DNA of 64,000 nucleotides from the NCBI RefSeq assembly GCF_040529055.1, contig NZ_CP132342.1, forward strand, positions 3,098,001-3,162,000. The letters are read 5' to 3'. Below the pieces are notes generated by a model. The model saw only the letters and a list, made by a program, of their open reading frames with translations, was not told the DNA's origin and ran no database searches. The translations under genes were made by a program, and so were the position numbers. This DNA comes from Xanthomonas sontii. GTDB lineage: Bacteria > Pseudomonadota > Gammaproteobacteria > Xanthomonadales > Xanthomonadaceae. Positions 19,305 through 27,568 of the stretch are shown here, in pieces (position 1 is the stretch's first letter; each line of letters opens with the position of its first letter).

Positions 19305-20195
19305 ATGGCCGCTTTGAACTACAACCACCTGCGTTACTTCTGGGCCGTGGCCCACGACGGCAACCTGACCCGCACCGCCGAGCGGCTCAACCTCACCCAG
19401 TCCGCCTTGTCGGTGCAGATCCGCAAGCTGGAGGAGCGTTTGGGCCATGCACTGTTCGAGCGGCGCGGGCGGCAACTGCACCTGACCGAGGCGGGGCAGA
19501 TCGCGCTGGACCACGCCGATGCGATCTTCGCCACCGGCGACGAACTGCTGGGCACGCTGCGGCAGACCGGCGCCGCGCGACAGGCGCTGCGGGTCGGCTC
19601 GCTGGCCACGCTGTCGCGCAACTTCCAACTGGAGTTCCTGCGGCCGCTGCTCGGCCGAACCGATATCGACCTGATCCTGCGCTCGGGCAGCGCCGGCGAA
19701 CTGCTGCGGGCGCTGGAGGCGCTCAATCTCGACGTGGTCCTGCTCAACCAGGCGCCGGCCACCGACGCGCTGACCCCGTTCGTGACCCATCGGCTCGCCG
19801 AGCGTCCGGTCAGTTTGGTGGGCACGCCGGACCGGTTGGGTCATGCCGCCAGCATCGCCGATCGGCTTCGCCAGCATCCCATCATCCTGCCGACGGTGGA
19901 CAACAGCGTGCGCGCGGGATTCGACGCCCTGGCCGATCGCCTGGGCGTGCGCCCGCAGATCGTGGCGGAAGTGGAGGACATGGCGATGATGCGCCTGCTG
20001 GCGCGCGAGGACATCGGCCTGGCCGTGCTCCCGCCGATCGTGGTCAAGGACGAGATCGCCGCGGGCGTGCTGGTGGAGGGCGATCAATTGCCGGACATCG
20101 TGGAGACCTTCCACGCCGTGACCATGGCGCGGCGGTTTCCCAATCCGTTGGTGCGGCTCCTGCTGCAGCCCACCGCTGCGCCAGCAGATTCCTAG
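19305..20195 (+). CDS. LysR-family regulator of the dab genes
   Basis: A 296-residue LysR protein: winged helix LNYNHLRYFWAVAHDGNLTRTAERLNLTQSALSVQIRKLEE (residues about 4-44), then a periplasmic-binding-like effector domain. The N-terminus resembles NhaR-type LysR proteins more than the CbbR type. It is divergent from dabB with a 107-base gap holding a dyad, the classical arrangement for a local regulator, so control of dab expression by carbon supply or cation stress is inferred. The start at 19305 gives MAALNYNHLRYF; an open frame further upstream crosses the promoter and is rejected. Confidence 0.9.
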   Translation: MAALNYNHLRYFWAVAHDGNLTRTAERLNLTQSALSVQIRKLEERLGHALFERRGRQLHLTEAGQIALDHADAIFATGDELLGTLRQTGAARQALRVGSLATLSRNFQLEFLRPLLGRTDIDLILRSGSAGELLRALEALNLDVVLLNQAPATDALTPFVTHRLAERPVSLVGTPDRLGHAASIADRLRQHPIILPTVDNSVRAGFDALADRLGVRPQIVAEVEDMAMMRLLAREDIGLAVLPPIVVKDEIAAGVLVEGDQLPDIVETFHAVTMARRFPNPLVRLLLQPTAAPADS

Positions 20196-20356
20196 CGCCA
20201 GCGACGGACGTGGCAATGCCGCCGCCGATCCGTCGCCGGCGGTCGCTGGGTGGCGGCCGACCCGCCCAAGGCACCGCGACAGCACATGCCGAAGTTCAGC
20301 AGTCACGTCGTGCGGAGCCTTGGGGGGCAGGTCGAGGGACACGACGTGGCGCGGGC

Positions 20357-20380
20357 TATTTGACAATATGCTGTCAAATA
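20357..20380. promoter_or_regulatory. candidate MarR operator
   Basis: TATTTGACA-ATATGC-TGTCAAATA is a perfect 9-base inverted repeat with a 6-base centre, 13 bases before the MarR-gene ATG. TTGACA within the left arm could itself be a -35 element, so a bound repressor would block transcription. The rest of the 198-base gap (20196-20393) shows nothing recognisable. Confidence 0.65.
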
Positions 20381-20393
20381 GACAGGATGATGC

Positions 20394-20849
20394 ATGGCTG
20401 CGGAAAACCTTCCCTTGCTGGTTCGCGAGCTGGTGCTGGCGGTGTTCGCCACCAACGGCCGCCTGGTCGACATGGGCAACCGGTTGGTGCGCCCGATCGG
20501 GCTGACCACCGCCTGGTGGCAGGTGCTCGGTGCGCTGGGCTACTCGCCGGTGCCGCTGCCGGTCGCGCATATCGCCCGCAACATGGGCCTGACCCGGCAG
20601 GCGGTGCAGCGTGTGGTCGAGTTGCTGGCCGAACACGGGTTCGTCGTATTCGAGACCAATCCGCACCATGCGCGCGCCAAGCTGGTGGTGTTGACGCAGG
20701 CAGGACGCGCAGCCCTGGGCGCCGCCGAAGCCGCTGTCGCGTCGCTCGACCAGCACCTGATCGACCGACTGGGTGCCGAGCGCGTCAGGACCGCCATCGC
20801 GGTGCTCCTGGACATGCGCGACGCCCTCGACCAGTCGCTGGCCGAATGA
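20394..20849 (+). CDS. MarR-family regulator
   Basis: A 151-residue winged-helix protein: LTTAWWQVLGALGYS, HIARNMGLTRQAVQRVVELLAEHGFV (recognition helix) and an ARAKLVVLTQAGRAAL wing. MarR proteins usually repress a neighbouring gene and are released by phenolic ligands. The FAD monooxygenase gene begins 45 bases downstream on the same strand, so the pair probably forms a phenolic-compound response unit controlled by the palindrome upstream. The ligand is not known. Confidence 0.9.
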   Translation: MAAENLPLLVRELVLAVFATNGRLVDMGNRLVRPIGLTTAWWQVLGALGYSPVPLPVAHIARNMGLTRQAVQRVVELLAEHGFVVFETNPHHARAKLVVLTQAGRAALGAAEAAVASLDQHLIDRLGAERVRTAIAVLLDMRDALDQSLAE

Positions 20850-20894
20850 AGCGCGCAAGCCTGCGCGCGGCAGGATTCAACCCAAGGAGAGACC

Positions 20895-22580
20895 ATGGCG
20901 CTTGCCCCGCATCCCGACGGCTTCGATACGGACGTCATCATCATCGGTGGCGGGCCAGTCGGCCTGACCACCGCCTGCGCGTTGGCGCACCACGGGGTGC
21001 GATTCCGCATCTTCGAGCAACGTACGCAGCCCAAGCCGCATTCGCGCGCCAACAATCTCTGGGCGCGCCCGCAGGAGCTGCTGGCGAGCATCGGCATCCG
21101 CGATGCCCTGGCCGAGCGGGCGTACCGGATCACCCGGATCAACACCCTGTTGAACGGCAAGACAGTGGATCCGATCGACATCGCGCAGGTCGCCAGTCCG
21201 TATCCGGAGGTGCTGTACAGCGGCCAGGACGTCATCGAGAACGTGCTTGCCCGGCGGATCGAGACCGGCGGCGCAGCGCTCGAACGAGGCCGCAAGGTGG
21301 TCGGCTTCGAGCAGGATGCGGACGGGGTCAGCGTGACGATCGCGACGGTGAACGACGACGGTGAGCCGGTCGAAGGGCGCCCGGTCGAGCGCCTGCGCTG
21401 CCGCTACCTGGTGGGCGCAGACGGCGCCGAAGGCTTCGTGCGCAAGCAGATCGGCGCGGACTTCGCGACGGAAAAGCTGCCCCACTGCATGAACCGCCAG
21501 CTCGACGCGAAACTGCGCTGGCGCCGCTCCACCGATTTCGATCACCTCTGGTTCTTCTATTACCCCAAGGGCTTCTGCGGCGTGCTGCCGGTGTGGGAGG
21601 GCTACCACCGGCTGTTCTTCCTGTCCGACGACGCGGGCATCCCCGATCGCGATCCGACCCTGGAAGAACTGCAGGCCATCGCGCGCGAGGTCACCGAGGA
21701 CGAGACGCTGGAGCTCAGCGATCCGATCTGGATCACCCACAGCCGCTTCCAGCATGGCGTGACCTCGCGCTACGCCGATGGACGCGTGTTCCTGGTCGGC
21801 GATGCTGGTCATCTCACCTTGCCCGCGGGCGGCCAGGGCATGAACGCCGGGCTGCAGGATGCGGTCGGCCTGGCATGGCGGCTGGCGATGGCGCTCGACG
21901 GCAAGGCCGCACCGGTGCTGCTGGAATCCTACGGGCTGGAGCGCGGCGGCGAACACCGCCGGCTGGATGCGCAGCAGGAAAAGGGCTTCCGCAACAGCGT
22001 GTATCGCGGCGTTATCAAGGATACGGCCATGGGGATCGCCGCCAGTTTCCTGCCCAACATCGGTGCCCTGATTCAGGGCACCGACGATCTCCAGCAACTG
22101 TCCGTCGCCTATCCCGACAGCCCCTTGAACGAAGACCACCTCAAGGGATTGCGGGAGATCGTGCACCGACGCGTTCCGCATCCTGGCGACCGCGCACCGG
22201 ATGCGGCCGTCATCGCCCAGGACGGTGCGTCCACGACGCTGTTCGCGCATCTCTACAACCCCGATGGCGTGACGTGGGGCTGGGCCTTGCTGCTGTTCGA
22301 TGCCCGGCAGCAGGACGCCTTGATGGCGATGCGTGATGCGTTGGCGCAGCTCCAGGCGTGGGAGTGGATCCGGCCCCGGTTGATCCTCGGCAAGACGGTA
22401 CCGCAGGCCGGCGACGCCACGGCGCTGTTCGACCTGGATGGGGTGGCACATGGCGCCTACGGCATCGAAGGCGATCCCGCGATGGTGCTGGTGCGGCCCG
22501 ACGGTCATATCGCCTTCCGCGGCCCGCTAGACGCGCCGCAACGGCTGCGCGCGTACTGCGCCAGGATCTTTGGAGAGTAG
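20895..22580 (+). CDS. FAD-dependent aromatic-type monooxygenase
   Basis: A 561-residue class A flavoprotein monooxygenase. It has the dinucleotide motif IIGGGPVGLTTACAL (residues about 16-30), the DG motif YLVGADGAEG and the FAD ribityl GD motif VFLVGDAGHLTLPAGGQGMN, and a thioredoxin-like C-terminal domain typical of the pentachlorophenol- or phenol-hydroxylase group. Such enzymes hydroxylate aromatic rings with NAD(P)H and O2. A clear AAGGAGA lies before the ATG. It follows a MarR gene, which suggests induction by an aromatic substrate. There are no other aromatic degradation genes nearby, so detoxification is as likely as catabolism. Confidence 0.88.
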   Translation: MALAPHPDGFDTDVIIIGGGPVGLTTACALAHHGVRFRIFEQRTQPKPHSRANNLWARPQELLASIGIRDALAERAYRITRINTLLNGKTVDPIDIAQVASPYPEVLYSGQDVIENVLARRIETGGAALERGRKVVGFEQDADGVSVTIATVNDDGEPVEGRPVERLRCRYLVGADGAEGFVRKQIGADFATEKLPHCMNRQLDAKLRWRRSTDFDHLWFFYYPKGFCGVLPVWEGYHRLFFLSDDAGIPDRDPTLEELQAIAREVTEDETLELSDPIWITHSRFQHGVTSRYADGRVFLVGDAGHLTLPAGGQGMNAGLQDAVGLAWRLAMALDGKAAPVLLESYGLERGGEHRRLDAQQEKGFRNSVYRGVIKDTAMGIAASFLPNIGALIQGTDDLQQLSVAYPDSPLNEDHLKGLREIVHRRVPHPGDRAPDAAVIAQDGASTTLFAHLYNPDGVTWGWALLLFDARQQDALMAMRDALAQLQAWEWIRPRLILGKTVPQAGDATALFDLDGVAHGAYGIEGDPAMVLVRPDGHIAFRGPLDAPQRLRAYCARIFGE

Positions 22581-22648
22581 CGCGAGCACCTACGCTCTCC
22601 GTATCTGTCGCCCCGTGCGTAGGCCGCGAGCGCTATGCCACAGTGCGC

Positions 22649-22801
22649 CTAAGGCGCGTATTCAAGGTGGATGAGTGGATAGGGCTTGCCCTGGTGGTCG
22701 CGCGGGGACCGGCCTGTGCGCCTGAAGCCCATCCTTTCGTAGAAGCCGACAGCCTGATGATTCTGTTCGTTGACGTGCCTCGTCACGATCCTCTTGCGCA
22801 T
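22649..22801 (-). pseudogene. GNAT acetyltransferase, C-terminal fragment
   Basis: The last 41 codons read VNEQNHQAVGFYERMGFRRT and GRSPRDHQGKPYPLIHLEY, the C-terminal strand-helix of a GNAT acetyltransferase (NxxAxxFYxxxGF). The codons before this carry no acetyl-CoA loop, so the N-terminal two thirds are missing. No matching sequence is recognisable within the next 350 bases. It is a remnant between the monooxygenase and the hybrid kinase. A start at 22801 is formally possible but the product would not be a folded enzyme. Confidence 0.7.
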
Positions 22802-23124
22802 GACCGTGTTGCGTGGGTGCCGTCCAAGGCGGCGGCTCGCGCTGACGTGGAGCAGGTGCGCCGCGTGTCCTGAGATCTGCAGATCGCATGGCGCCGGATA
22901 GTGCAGGGGCTGGACCTCGCGTGAGTAGGGTCGGGATCGGTGCCGGCGCGGAGCGCTGGCGCCGAGGGCTGCGTCCCAAGACATTCCAAACGCAGCTTCG
23001 GCTGCAGACCTTGATGCACGTCGCACACGCTTCGCGCGGCACCTATGCCAACATGGCCTTCCGACGGACCGTGGCGGCCGTGCTTTCGGCGGATCTCGGT
23101 GTCATTCATGACGAATCGTCTCCA
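22802..23124. other. gap without recognisable gene
   Basis: Between the GNAT remnant and the operator-like dyad before the hybrid kinase there are overlapping short frames on both strands, none with a family motif or a ribosome binding site. The composition is less regular than the neighbours, which fits remains of rearranged genes. Confidence 0.5.
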
Positions 23125-23141
23125 GTGTTATCCATTAACAC
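23125..23141. promoter_or_regulatory. dyad upstream of hybrid kinase
   Basis: GTGTTA-TCCAT-TAACAC is a perfect 6-base dyad with a 5-base centre, 21 bases before the kinase start codon. It may be an operator or a transcript hairpin; there is no T-tract for termination. Confidence 0.4.
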
Positions 23142-23162
23142 CGCTGCGGCGATCGTAGATAG

Positions 23163-25334
23163 GTGCACGTGTACCGAGAACTGGCTCAGGCCCAGCGTGA
23201 TGCGCAACTGGATGCGGAGCAGCGTAAGGCGTTGCTGATGATCGCGTCTGGGGCGCCCATGGCCGAGTGCCTGGATGCGCTCACCGATGCCGTCGGCCGG
23301 CTTGTTCCCGACGCCCGCGCCTGTGTGCTGCTGGCGAGCCGGGACCGCCGCACGATGGGCGATGGTTACTCGTCGCACTTTCCTCCTGCATTCGCCGCGG
23401 CCATCCGCGGCCTGCCGATCGGGGAGGCGCTCATCGGCACCTGCGGCACCGCCATCCACGAGGGGCATCCGGTCGAGTGCGAGGACGTGGAACATGCGTC
23501 GCAGTGGGCCGCACCCTGGCGCTCGCTTTGCCTGGAAAACGGCATTCTGGCGTGCTATTCGCACCCGGCGATCGGGCAGGGCGGCAAGGCGGTCGGATCG
23601 TTCTTCCTGTGTCTTTCCGAGGCGCGGCAGGCCAACGCGTGGGAGCGCAAGGTCGCCGAATTCGGCGCACTGGCGACCAGCATCGTGGTGGAGCGGGAAC
23701 GGGCAGCCGCGCATCTGCGCAAGGAAATGGCCGCGCTCGCCCGGCTGCAGGAACTGAGTGCCGAACTGGTCGGGCCAGGGGAGTTCGAGCCGCTGCTGCA
23801 GAAGATCCTTGCCGCGGCCGCCGACATCTCGGGCACCGACAAGGGCAATATCCAGATCTTCGATCCGGTCAAGAAAACCCTGCGGATCGTCGTGCATCAG
23901 GGCCTGGGGGCGCGGCTGGTCGAGCATTTCCGCGAGGATGGATGGGACGCCAGTTGCGGGAAAGCGGCAAAGCAGGTGCAGCGCCTGGTCGTGGCCGACG
24001 TGGAGAAGCTGGAAGGTCTGCAGGGGACGTTGGGTCTGGAGATCGTAATGGAGGACCAGATCCGTTCCATCCAGTGCACGCCATTGCTCAGCCGCGATGG
24101 TCGGCTGCTGGGCATGCTCAACAACCATTACCGCTGGCCGGGCGGCCCCGACCCGGACGCGCTGCGCTACATCGACCTGCTCGCCCGGCAGGCCGCCGAA
24201 CTGGTGGAGCGCCATCAGATCGAGGCGGAGCTGGCGCAGGAGCGGCGACGCAAGGACGAGTTCCTGGCCATGCTTGCGCACGAACTGCGCAACCCGCTGG
24301 CGCCGTTGCGCAACATGCTGGAAGTGCTCAAGCGCTCGCATGGCAACGAAGCGCTGTCGCGGAAGGCGCAGGAGGTCATGGAGCGGCAGGTGCGGCATCT
24401 GATGCGGCTGGTGGACGATCTGCTCGACGTCAACCGCATCAAGCAGGGCAAGCTGGAGCTGCGGCGCGAGCCGCTGCTGCTGGCAGAGGTGATCCAGCAG
24501 GCGGTCGAGGTCTGCCGTCCTGCGCTGGACCAGCAGCGGCATCGGTTGCGTGTGGTGTTGCCGGAGGCGCCGCTGCCGCTGCAGGGCGATCCGATTCGTC
24601 TGACCCAGGTGTTCGGAAACCTGCTCACCAATGCGTGCAAGTACACGCCTCCCGGGGGAGACATCGAGGTTCGGGTCGACGCGATCGAGGGCAGCGCCGA
24701 AGTCGTGGTGCAGGACAACGGTTCCGGCATCCCACCGGACAAGATCGACGCCATCTTCGAACTGTTCACCCAGGTGGACCGCACGCTGGAGCGTGCGCAA
24801 GGCGGGCTTGGCATCGGCCTGATGCTGGTCAGGCAACTGGTCGAGATGCATGGTGGCACTGTCGAGGCACGCAGCGAGGGGGCAGGGAAGGGCAGCACGT
24901 TCGTCGTGCGGCTCCCCTCCGACGCCGCGCCTGCCGCAGTGTCGGGCACGGGAGATGTCAGGCCGGCACCAACCGTGCGCCGGATCCTGGTGGTCGACGA
25001 CAATGCGGACATCGCGCTGGCGCTGGCCGCGCTGCTGGAACTGGACGGACATGACGTGCGCACCGCGGGAGGCGGAGAGGAAGCGCTGGCGTTGGGCGCA
25101 CGCGTGCGCCCCGAGGTGATCCTGATGGACATCGGCATGCCCGGCATGGACGGGCACGAAGCGTGCCGCCGCATCCGCGACTGCGATTGGGGCAGGGACA
25201 TCACCATCGTCGCGCTGACCGGCTGGGGGCAGGACGGCGATCGCCAGGATTCGGCGCGGGCCGGGTTCGACGCGCACCTGGTCAAACCGGTGGGATTTGC
25301 CGAGTTGCATGGCCTGTTTGCCGGGCTGGACTGA
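23163..25334 (+). CDS. GAF-GAF hybrid histidine kinase with receiver
   Basis: A 723-residue soluble sensor kinase without membrane segments. Residues about 20-180 form a first GAF domain, about 205-350 a second (GTDKGNIQIFDP, then IQCTPLLSRDGRLLGMLNNH). A HisKA domain follows with the H-box FLAMLAHELRNPLAPLRNML (His373), then the ATPase with N-box around Asn490, DNGSGIPP and GGLGIGLMLVRQLVEMHGG. The C-terminal receiver (about 605-723) keeps Asp656 and Lys708. A cytoplasmic ligand or redox signal is likely. The start is GTG at 23163 (another GTG two codons later). No cognate response regulator is adjacent. Confidence 0.9.
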   Translation: MHVYRELAQAQRDAQLDAEQRKALLMIASGAPMAECLDALTDAVGRLVPDARACVLLASRDRRTMGDGYSSHFPPAFAAAIRGLPIGEALIGTCGTAIHEGHPVECEDVEHASQWAAPWRSLCLENGILACYSHPAIGQGGKAVGSFFLCLSEARQANAWERKVAEFGALATSIVVERERAAAHLRKEMAALARLQELSAELVGPGEFEPLLQKILAAAADISGTDKGNIQIFDPVKKTLRIVVHQGLGARLVEHFREDGWDASCGKAAKQVQRLVVADVEKLEGLQGTLGLEIVMEDQIRSIQCTPLLSRDGRLLGMLNNHYRWPGGPDPDALRYIDLLARQAAELVERHQIEAELAQERRRKDEFLAMLAHELRNPLAPLRNMLEVLKRSHGNEALSRKAQEVMERQVRHLMRLVDDLLDVNRIKQGKLELRREPLLLAEVIQQAVEVCRPALDQQRHRLRVVLPEAPLPLQGDPIRLTQVFGNLLTNACKYTPPGGDIEVRVDAIEGSAEVVVQDNGSGIPPDKIDAIFELFTQVDRTLERAQGGLGIGLMLVRQLVEMHGGTVEARSEGAGKGSTFVVRLPSDAAPAAVSGTGDVRPAPTVRRILVVDDNADIALALAALLELDGHDVRTAGGGEEALALGARVRPEVILMDIGMPGMDGHEACRRIRDCDWGRDITIVALTGWGQDGDRQDSARAGFDAHLVKPVGFAELHGLFAGLD

Positions 25335-25494
25335 CCTGGTCAGGTTCGGCGTCTGCAGCGTCCAGTGTGTGGAGCCTACGGGTGATGTGCAGCGCGGCTG
25401 AACCGCTACACGTGGCATGACCGTATCTACGTGGTTCGCTTGGCGTGGCCCGACATGGCCACCAGATCTGAGCAGGACATCATCCCGTGCAGGC

Positions 25495-26403
25495 TTATGC
25501 TGGCGGCGCGGCGAAGGTCTCCGGCCATACCAGCGAGCGGTGAACCTGCGAGCCTGCCATGGCGCCGCTGGCGACGGCCAGTGACAGCGAATGCGGCGCT
25601 TTCGCCAGGTCGCCGCAGGCGAAGACGCCGGCGACCGAGGTCCTATGCTCGGCATCGATGCGGACCTGGGTGCCCATTGGCGTCTCCTCCAGCACGCAGC
25701 CCATGGCCTCGGCTAGGGGACCGGACGGGGTGGTGCGTGTCGCCGTGAACAGGCCGGCGAAGACCAGCCGCCGACCGTCGGCCAGGACCACGTCGGCATG
25801 CCCCTCGATCCTGTCGATGGGCACCTCCTCGATCGCCACGCCGCGGCCGCTCAGAAGAGCCCTGGCCGCGTCGTCCAGTTGCAGTGCGCCGTTGACGAGC
25901 AAGGTCACATTGCCCCACTCGGTGAGCAGTTCGGCCTGGTGCACGGACAGCGGGCCGGCACCGACGATGCCGATGCGTCCCTGGTCCAGCTCGTAGCCGT
26001 GGCAGTACGGGCAGTGGAAGACGGCCGTGCCCCAGCGTTCGGCGAGGCCGTCGACGGCCGGAAGCTGGTCGGCCACGCCGGTGGCGAGCAGGAGCCGGCG
26101 ACCCTGGTGGGTGCCGCCATCGGAGGTGGTCACCCTGAAGGCGTCCAAGGATCCAGTGGCGGTCAGGGCGTGTGCGTCCAGCCACGTCAGCGTCGGATAG
26201 GCGCTGAGCTGCTGGCGCGCGGTCGCCGCGATGGTGCCGGGCGGCACGCCGTCCTGGCCGAGGAAGCCATGTGCATGGTGGGCCGTGCGATTGCGGCGCT
26301 GGTCCGCATCGATCACCAGCACGGAACGCCGCGCTCGCAGCAGTTGCAGGGCGGCGGCCATCCCCGCATAGCTGCCGCCGATGACGATGATGTCGTGGTG
26401 CAT
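25495..26403 (-). CDS. thioredoxin-reductase-like NAD(P)/FAD oxidoreductase
   Basis: A 302-residue flavoprotein: N-terminal FAD motif IIVIGGSYAGMAAALQLL, the redox pair Cys131-Pro-Tyr-Cys134 in FHCPYCHGYE, the NAD(P)H motif GIVGAGPLS and the C-terminal VAGVFACGDLAKAPHSLSLA. The CPYC pair replaces the CAxC/CATC centre of true thioredoxin reductase; this type is found in the small bacterial TrxR-like group, including enzymes of antibiotic disulfide formation. It starts 2 bases after the stop of an Rrf2 gene, so both form one operon. The electron acceptor is not known. Confidence 0.88.
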   Translation of the reverse strand: MHHDIIVIGGSYAGMAAALQLLRARRSVLVIDADQRRNRTAHHAHGFLGQDGVPPGTIAATARQQLSAYPTLTWLDAHALTATGSLDAFRVTTSDGGTHQGRRLLLATGVADQLPAVDGLAERWGTAVFHCPYCHGYELDQGRIGIVGAGPLSVHQAELLTEWGNVTLLVNGALQLDDAARALLSGRGVAIEEVPIDRIEGHADVVLADGRRLVFAGLFTATRTTPSGPLAEAMGCVLEETPMGTQVRIDAEHRTSVAGVFACGDLAKAPHSLSLAVASGAMAGSQVHRSLVWPETFAAPPA

Positions 26404-26405
26404 GC

Positions 26406-26849
26406 CTAACTCCTCGTGCGTCGTGCCGCCGCATGCCGGCGCGCGAAGTCGGCGGCCAGGTCGGCAAGGGTGATGTCCGAAAGCCGCTTCAACAGCAACG
26501 CCTCGGCCTCTGCGAACGTGCCTTCGAGTGCGGCATTCACCGCTTGCTCAACCAGGCACTCCGGGGATTCGTGGCGATTGCCGATGGCGAACAGCGCCGG
26601 TTCGCCCAGCGCTTCATGCAACTGGCGCAGGGTGACCGTGGCCAGGTCGGCGTGGATGCGCCATCCGCCCGCGTGCCCGCGGTCCGAGGTCACGATGCCT
26701 GCTTCGCGCAAATACCCCATGGTCCGCCGGACCACGACGGGATTGGTACCCAGGCATTGGGCCAGGGCGTCGGAGGTCATGGGACCATCGTGCTCGGCCA
26801 TGTGCAGCAGGGCATGCAGGACAGAGGACAGGCGGCTGTCGCGTTTCAT
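26406..26849 (-). CDS. Rrf2-family regulator
   Basis: A 147-residue winged-helix protein: SRLSSVLHALLHMAEHDGPM, SDALAQCLGTNPVVVRRTMGYLREAGIV and GHAGGWRIHADLATVTLRQLHEALGE, the standard Rrf2 N-terminal body. The three-cysteine iron-sulfur ligand set of IscR/NsrR is not present (only one cysteine, in SPECLVEQAV, lies in the right region), so it belongs to the cluster-free type often paired with oxidoreductases. Start MKRDSRLSS at 26849; codons further upstream run into the promoter. The partner oxidoreductase follows directly. Confidence 0.88.
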   Translation of the reverse strand: MKRDSRLSSVLHALLHMAEHDGPMTSDALAQCLGTNPVVVRRTMGYLREAGIVTSDRGHAGGWRIHADLATVTLRQLHEALGEPALFAIGNRHESPECLVEQAVNAALEGTFAEAEALLLKRLSDITLADLAADFARRHAAARRTRS

Positions 26850-26862
26850 GTAACTAATGATG

Positions 26863-26870
26863 TTTCGAAA
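26863..26870. promoter_or_regulatory. AT-rich dyad at Rrf2 promoter
   Basis: TTTCGAAA lies 14 bases upstream of the Rrf2 start inside AACTAATGATGTTTCGAAAT, the only AT-rich stretch nearby. Autoregulation is plausible. The rest of the gap to 27148 shows no gene. Confidence 0.35.
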
Positions 26871-27148
26871 TTTGCGACAGGTCAAGCGTGGTTGCGTCCC
26901 GGCGCTGTCGATCGCGTTCAACGGGGTGTGCCGCGAACATGTGCGCGTCTGGCGCCCGCAACGCACGGCGAGTGCGATCGAAACAGCCGCGAGCTCCGGC
27001 ACGACGCTTGTTCATCGTGGACAGGCAACGACCTGATCTCTCGCCATGGCGGCGATGCTGTTTGTCGACCGCTTCCCGGCCCGGACCACGTACCTTGATC
27101 CCGCCTGAGATGCAGGCGGAATTCCCCGGGTGGGAAAGGATCGATGCA

Positions 27149-27568
27149 ATGGAAACGAAGGCGAAGGGCTTGGCAATCGTGGTCGCAGCGGGGTTGGCGC
27201 TGTCATTTCAGGCGCAGGCGCAGTCGTGCTGCCCCTCCGGCGGGCATGGGGTCGTGGGCAAGGGACTGGGCGAAAGCGTACCCAAGGCGCTGAATCTCGC
27301 CACGGATTCGGCCTGGCGCGTCTATGAGTTTTCGCGCGATGGCGTGAACTACCTGCAGATCAACGACGCCAGCGGCGTGGTCCGTGCCGCGGTCGGCCGC
27401 ATCGGCAAGACCTTGTGGGTGCTGCCGATGGGCAGCGACGTGGGGCGGGTCTCGTTGACGGCATCGCCTGCGATGCCGTCGCGCGTGATCTACCGGACGG
27501 CCGATGTGGTGGTGCGCCTGCGCTCGGATGCACGCGGTGACGCGTGGGAGGTCACGGCGGTGGAGTGA
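27149..27568 (+). CDS. small exported protein of unknown function
   Basis: A 139-residue protein with a signal peptide: two lysines near the start, hydrophobic LAIVVAAGLALSF and a likely cleavage site AQA-QS near residue 23. The mature part starts SCCPSGGHG, then has a beta-rich segment (SAWRVYEFSRDGVNYLQI, GVVRAAVGRIGKTLWVLPMG). I do not recognise a family. A GGAAAGGA Shine-Dalgarno at 27132-27139 supports the ATG at 27149. It overlaps the tail of the convergent MASE1 gene by 17 bases. Periplasmic location is inferred. Confidence 0.75.
   Translation: METKAKGLAIVVAAGLALSFQAQAQSCCPSGGHGVVGKGLGESVPKALNLATDSAWRVYEFSRDGVNYLQINDASGVVRAAVGRIGKTLWVLPMGSDVGRVSLTASPAMPSRVIYRTADVVVRLRSDARGDAWEVTAVE

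Noticed and set aside
22783-23109. 108-codon minus-strand frame upstream of the hybrid kinase
   Set aside because: No domain, no ribosome binding site, and it overlaps two other equally plausible short frames.
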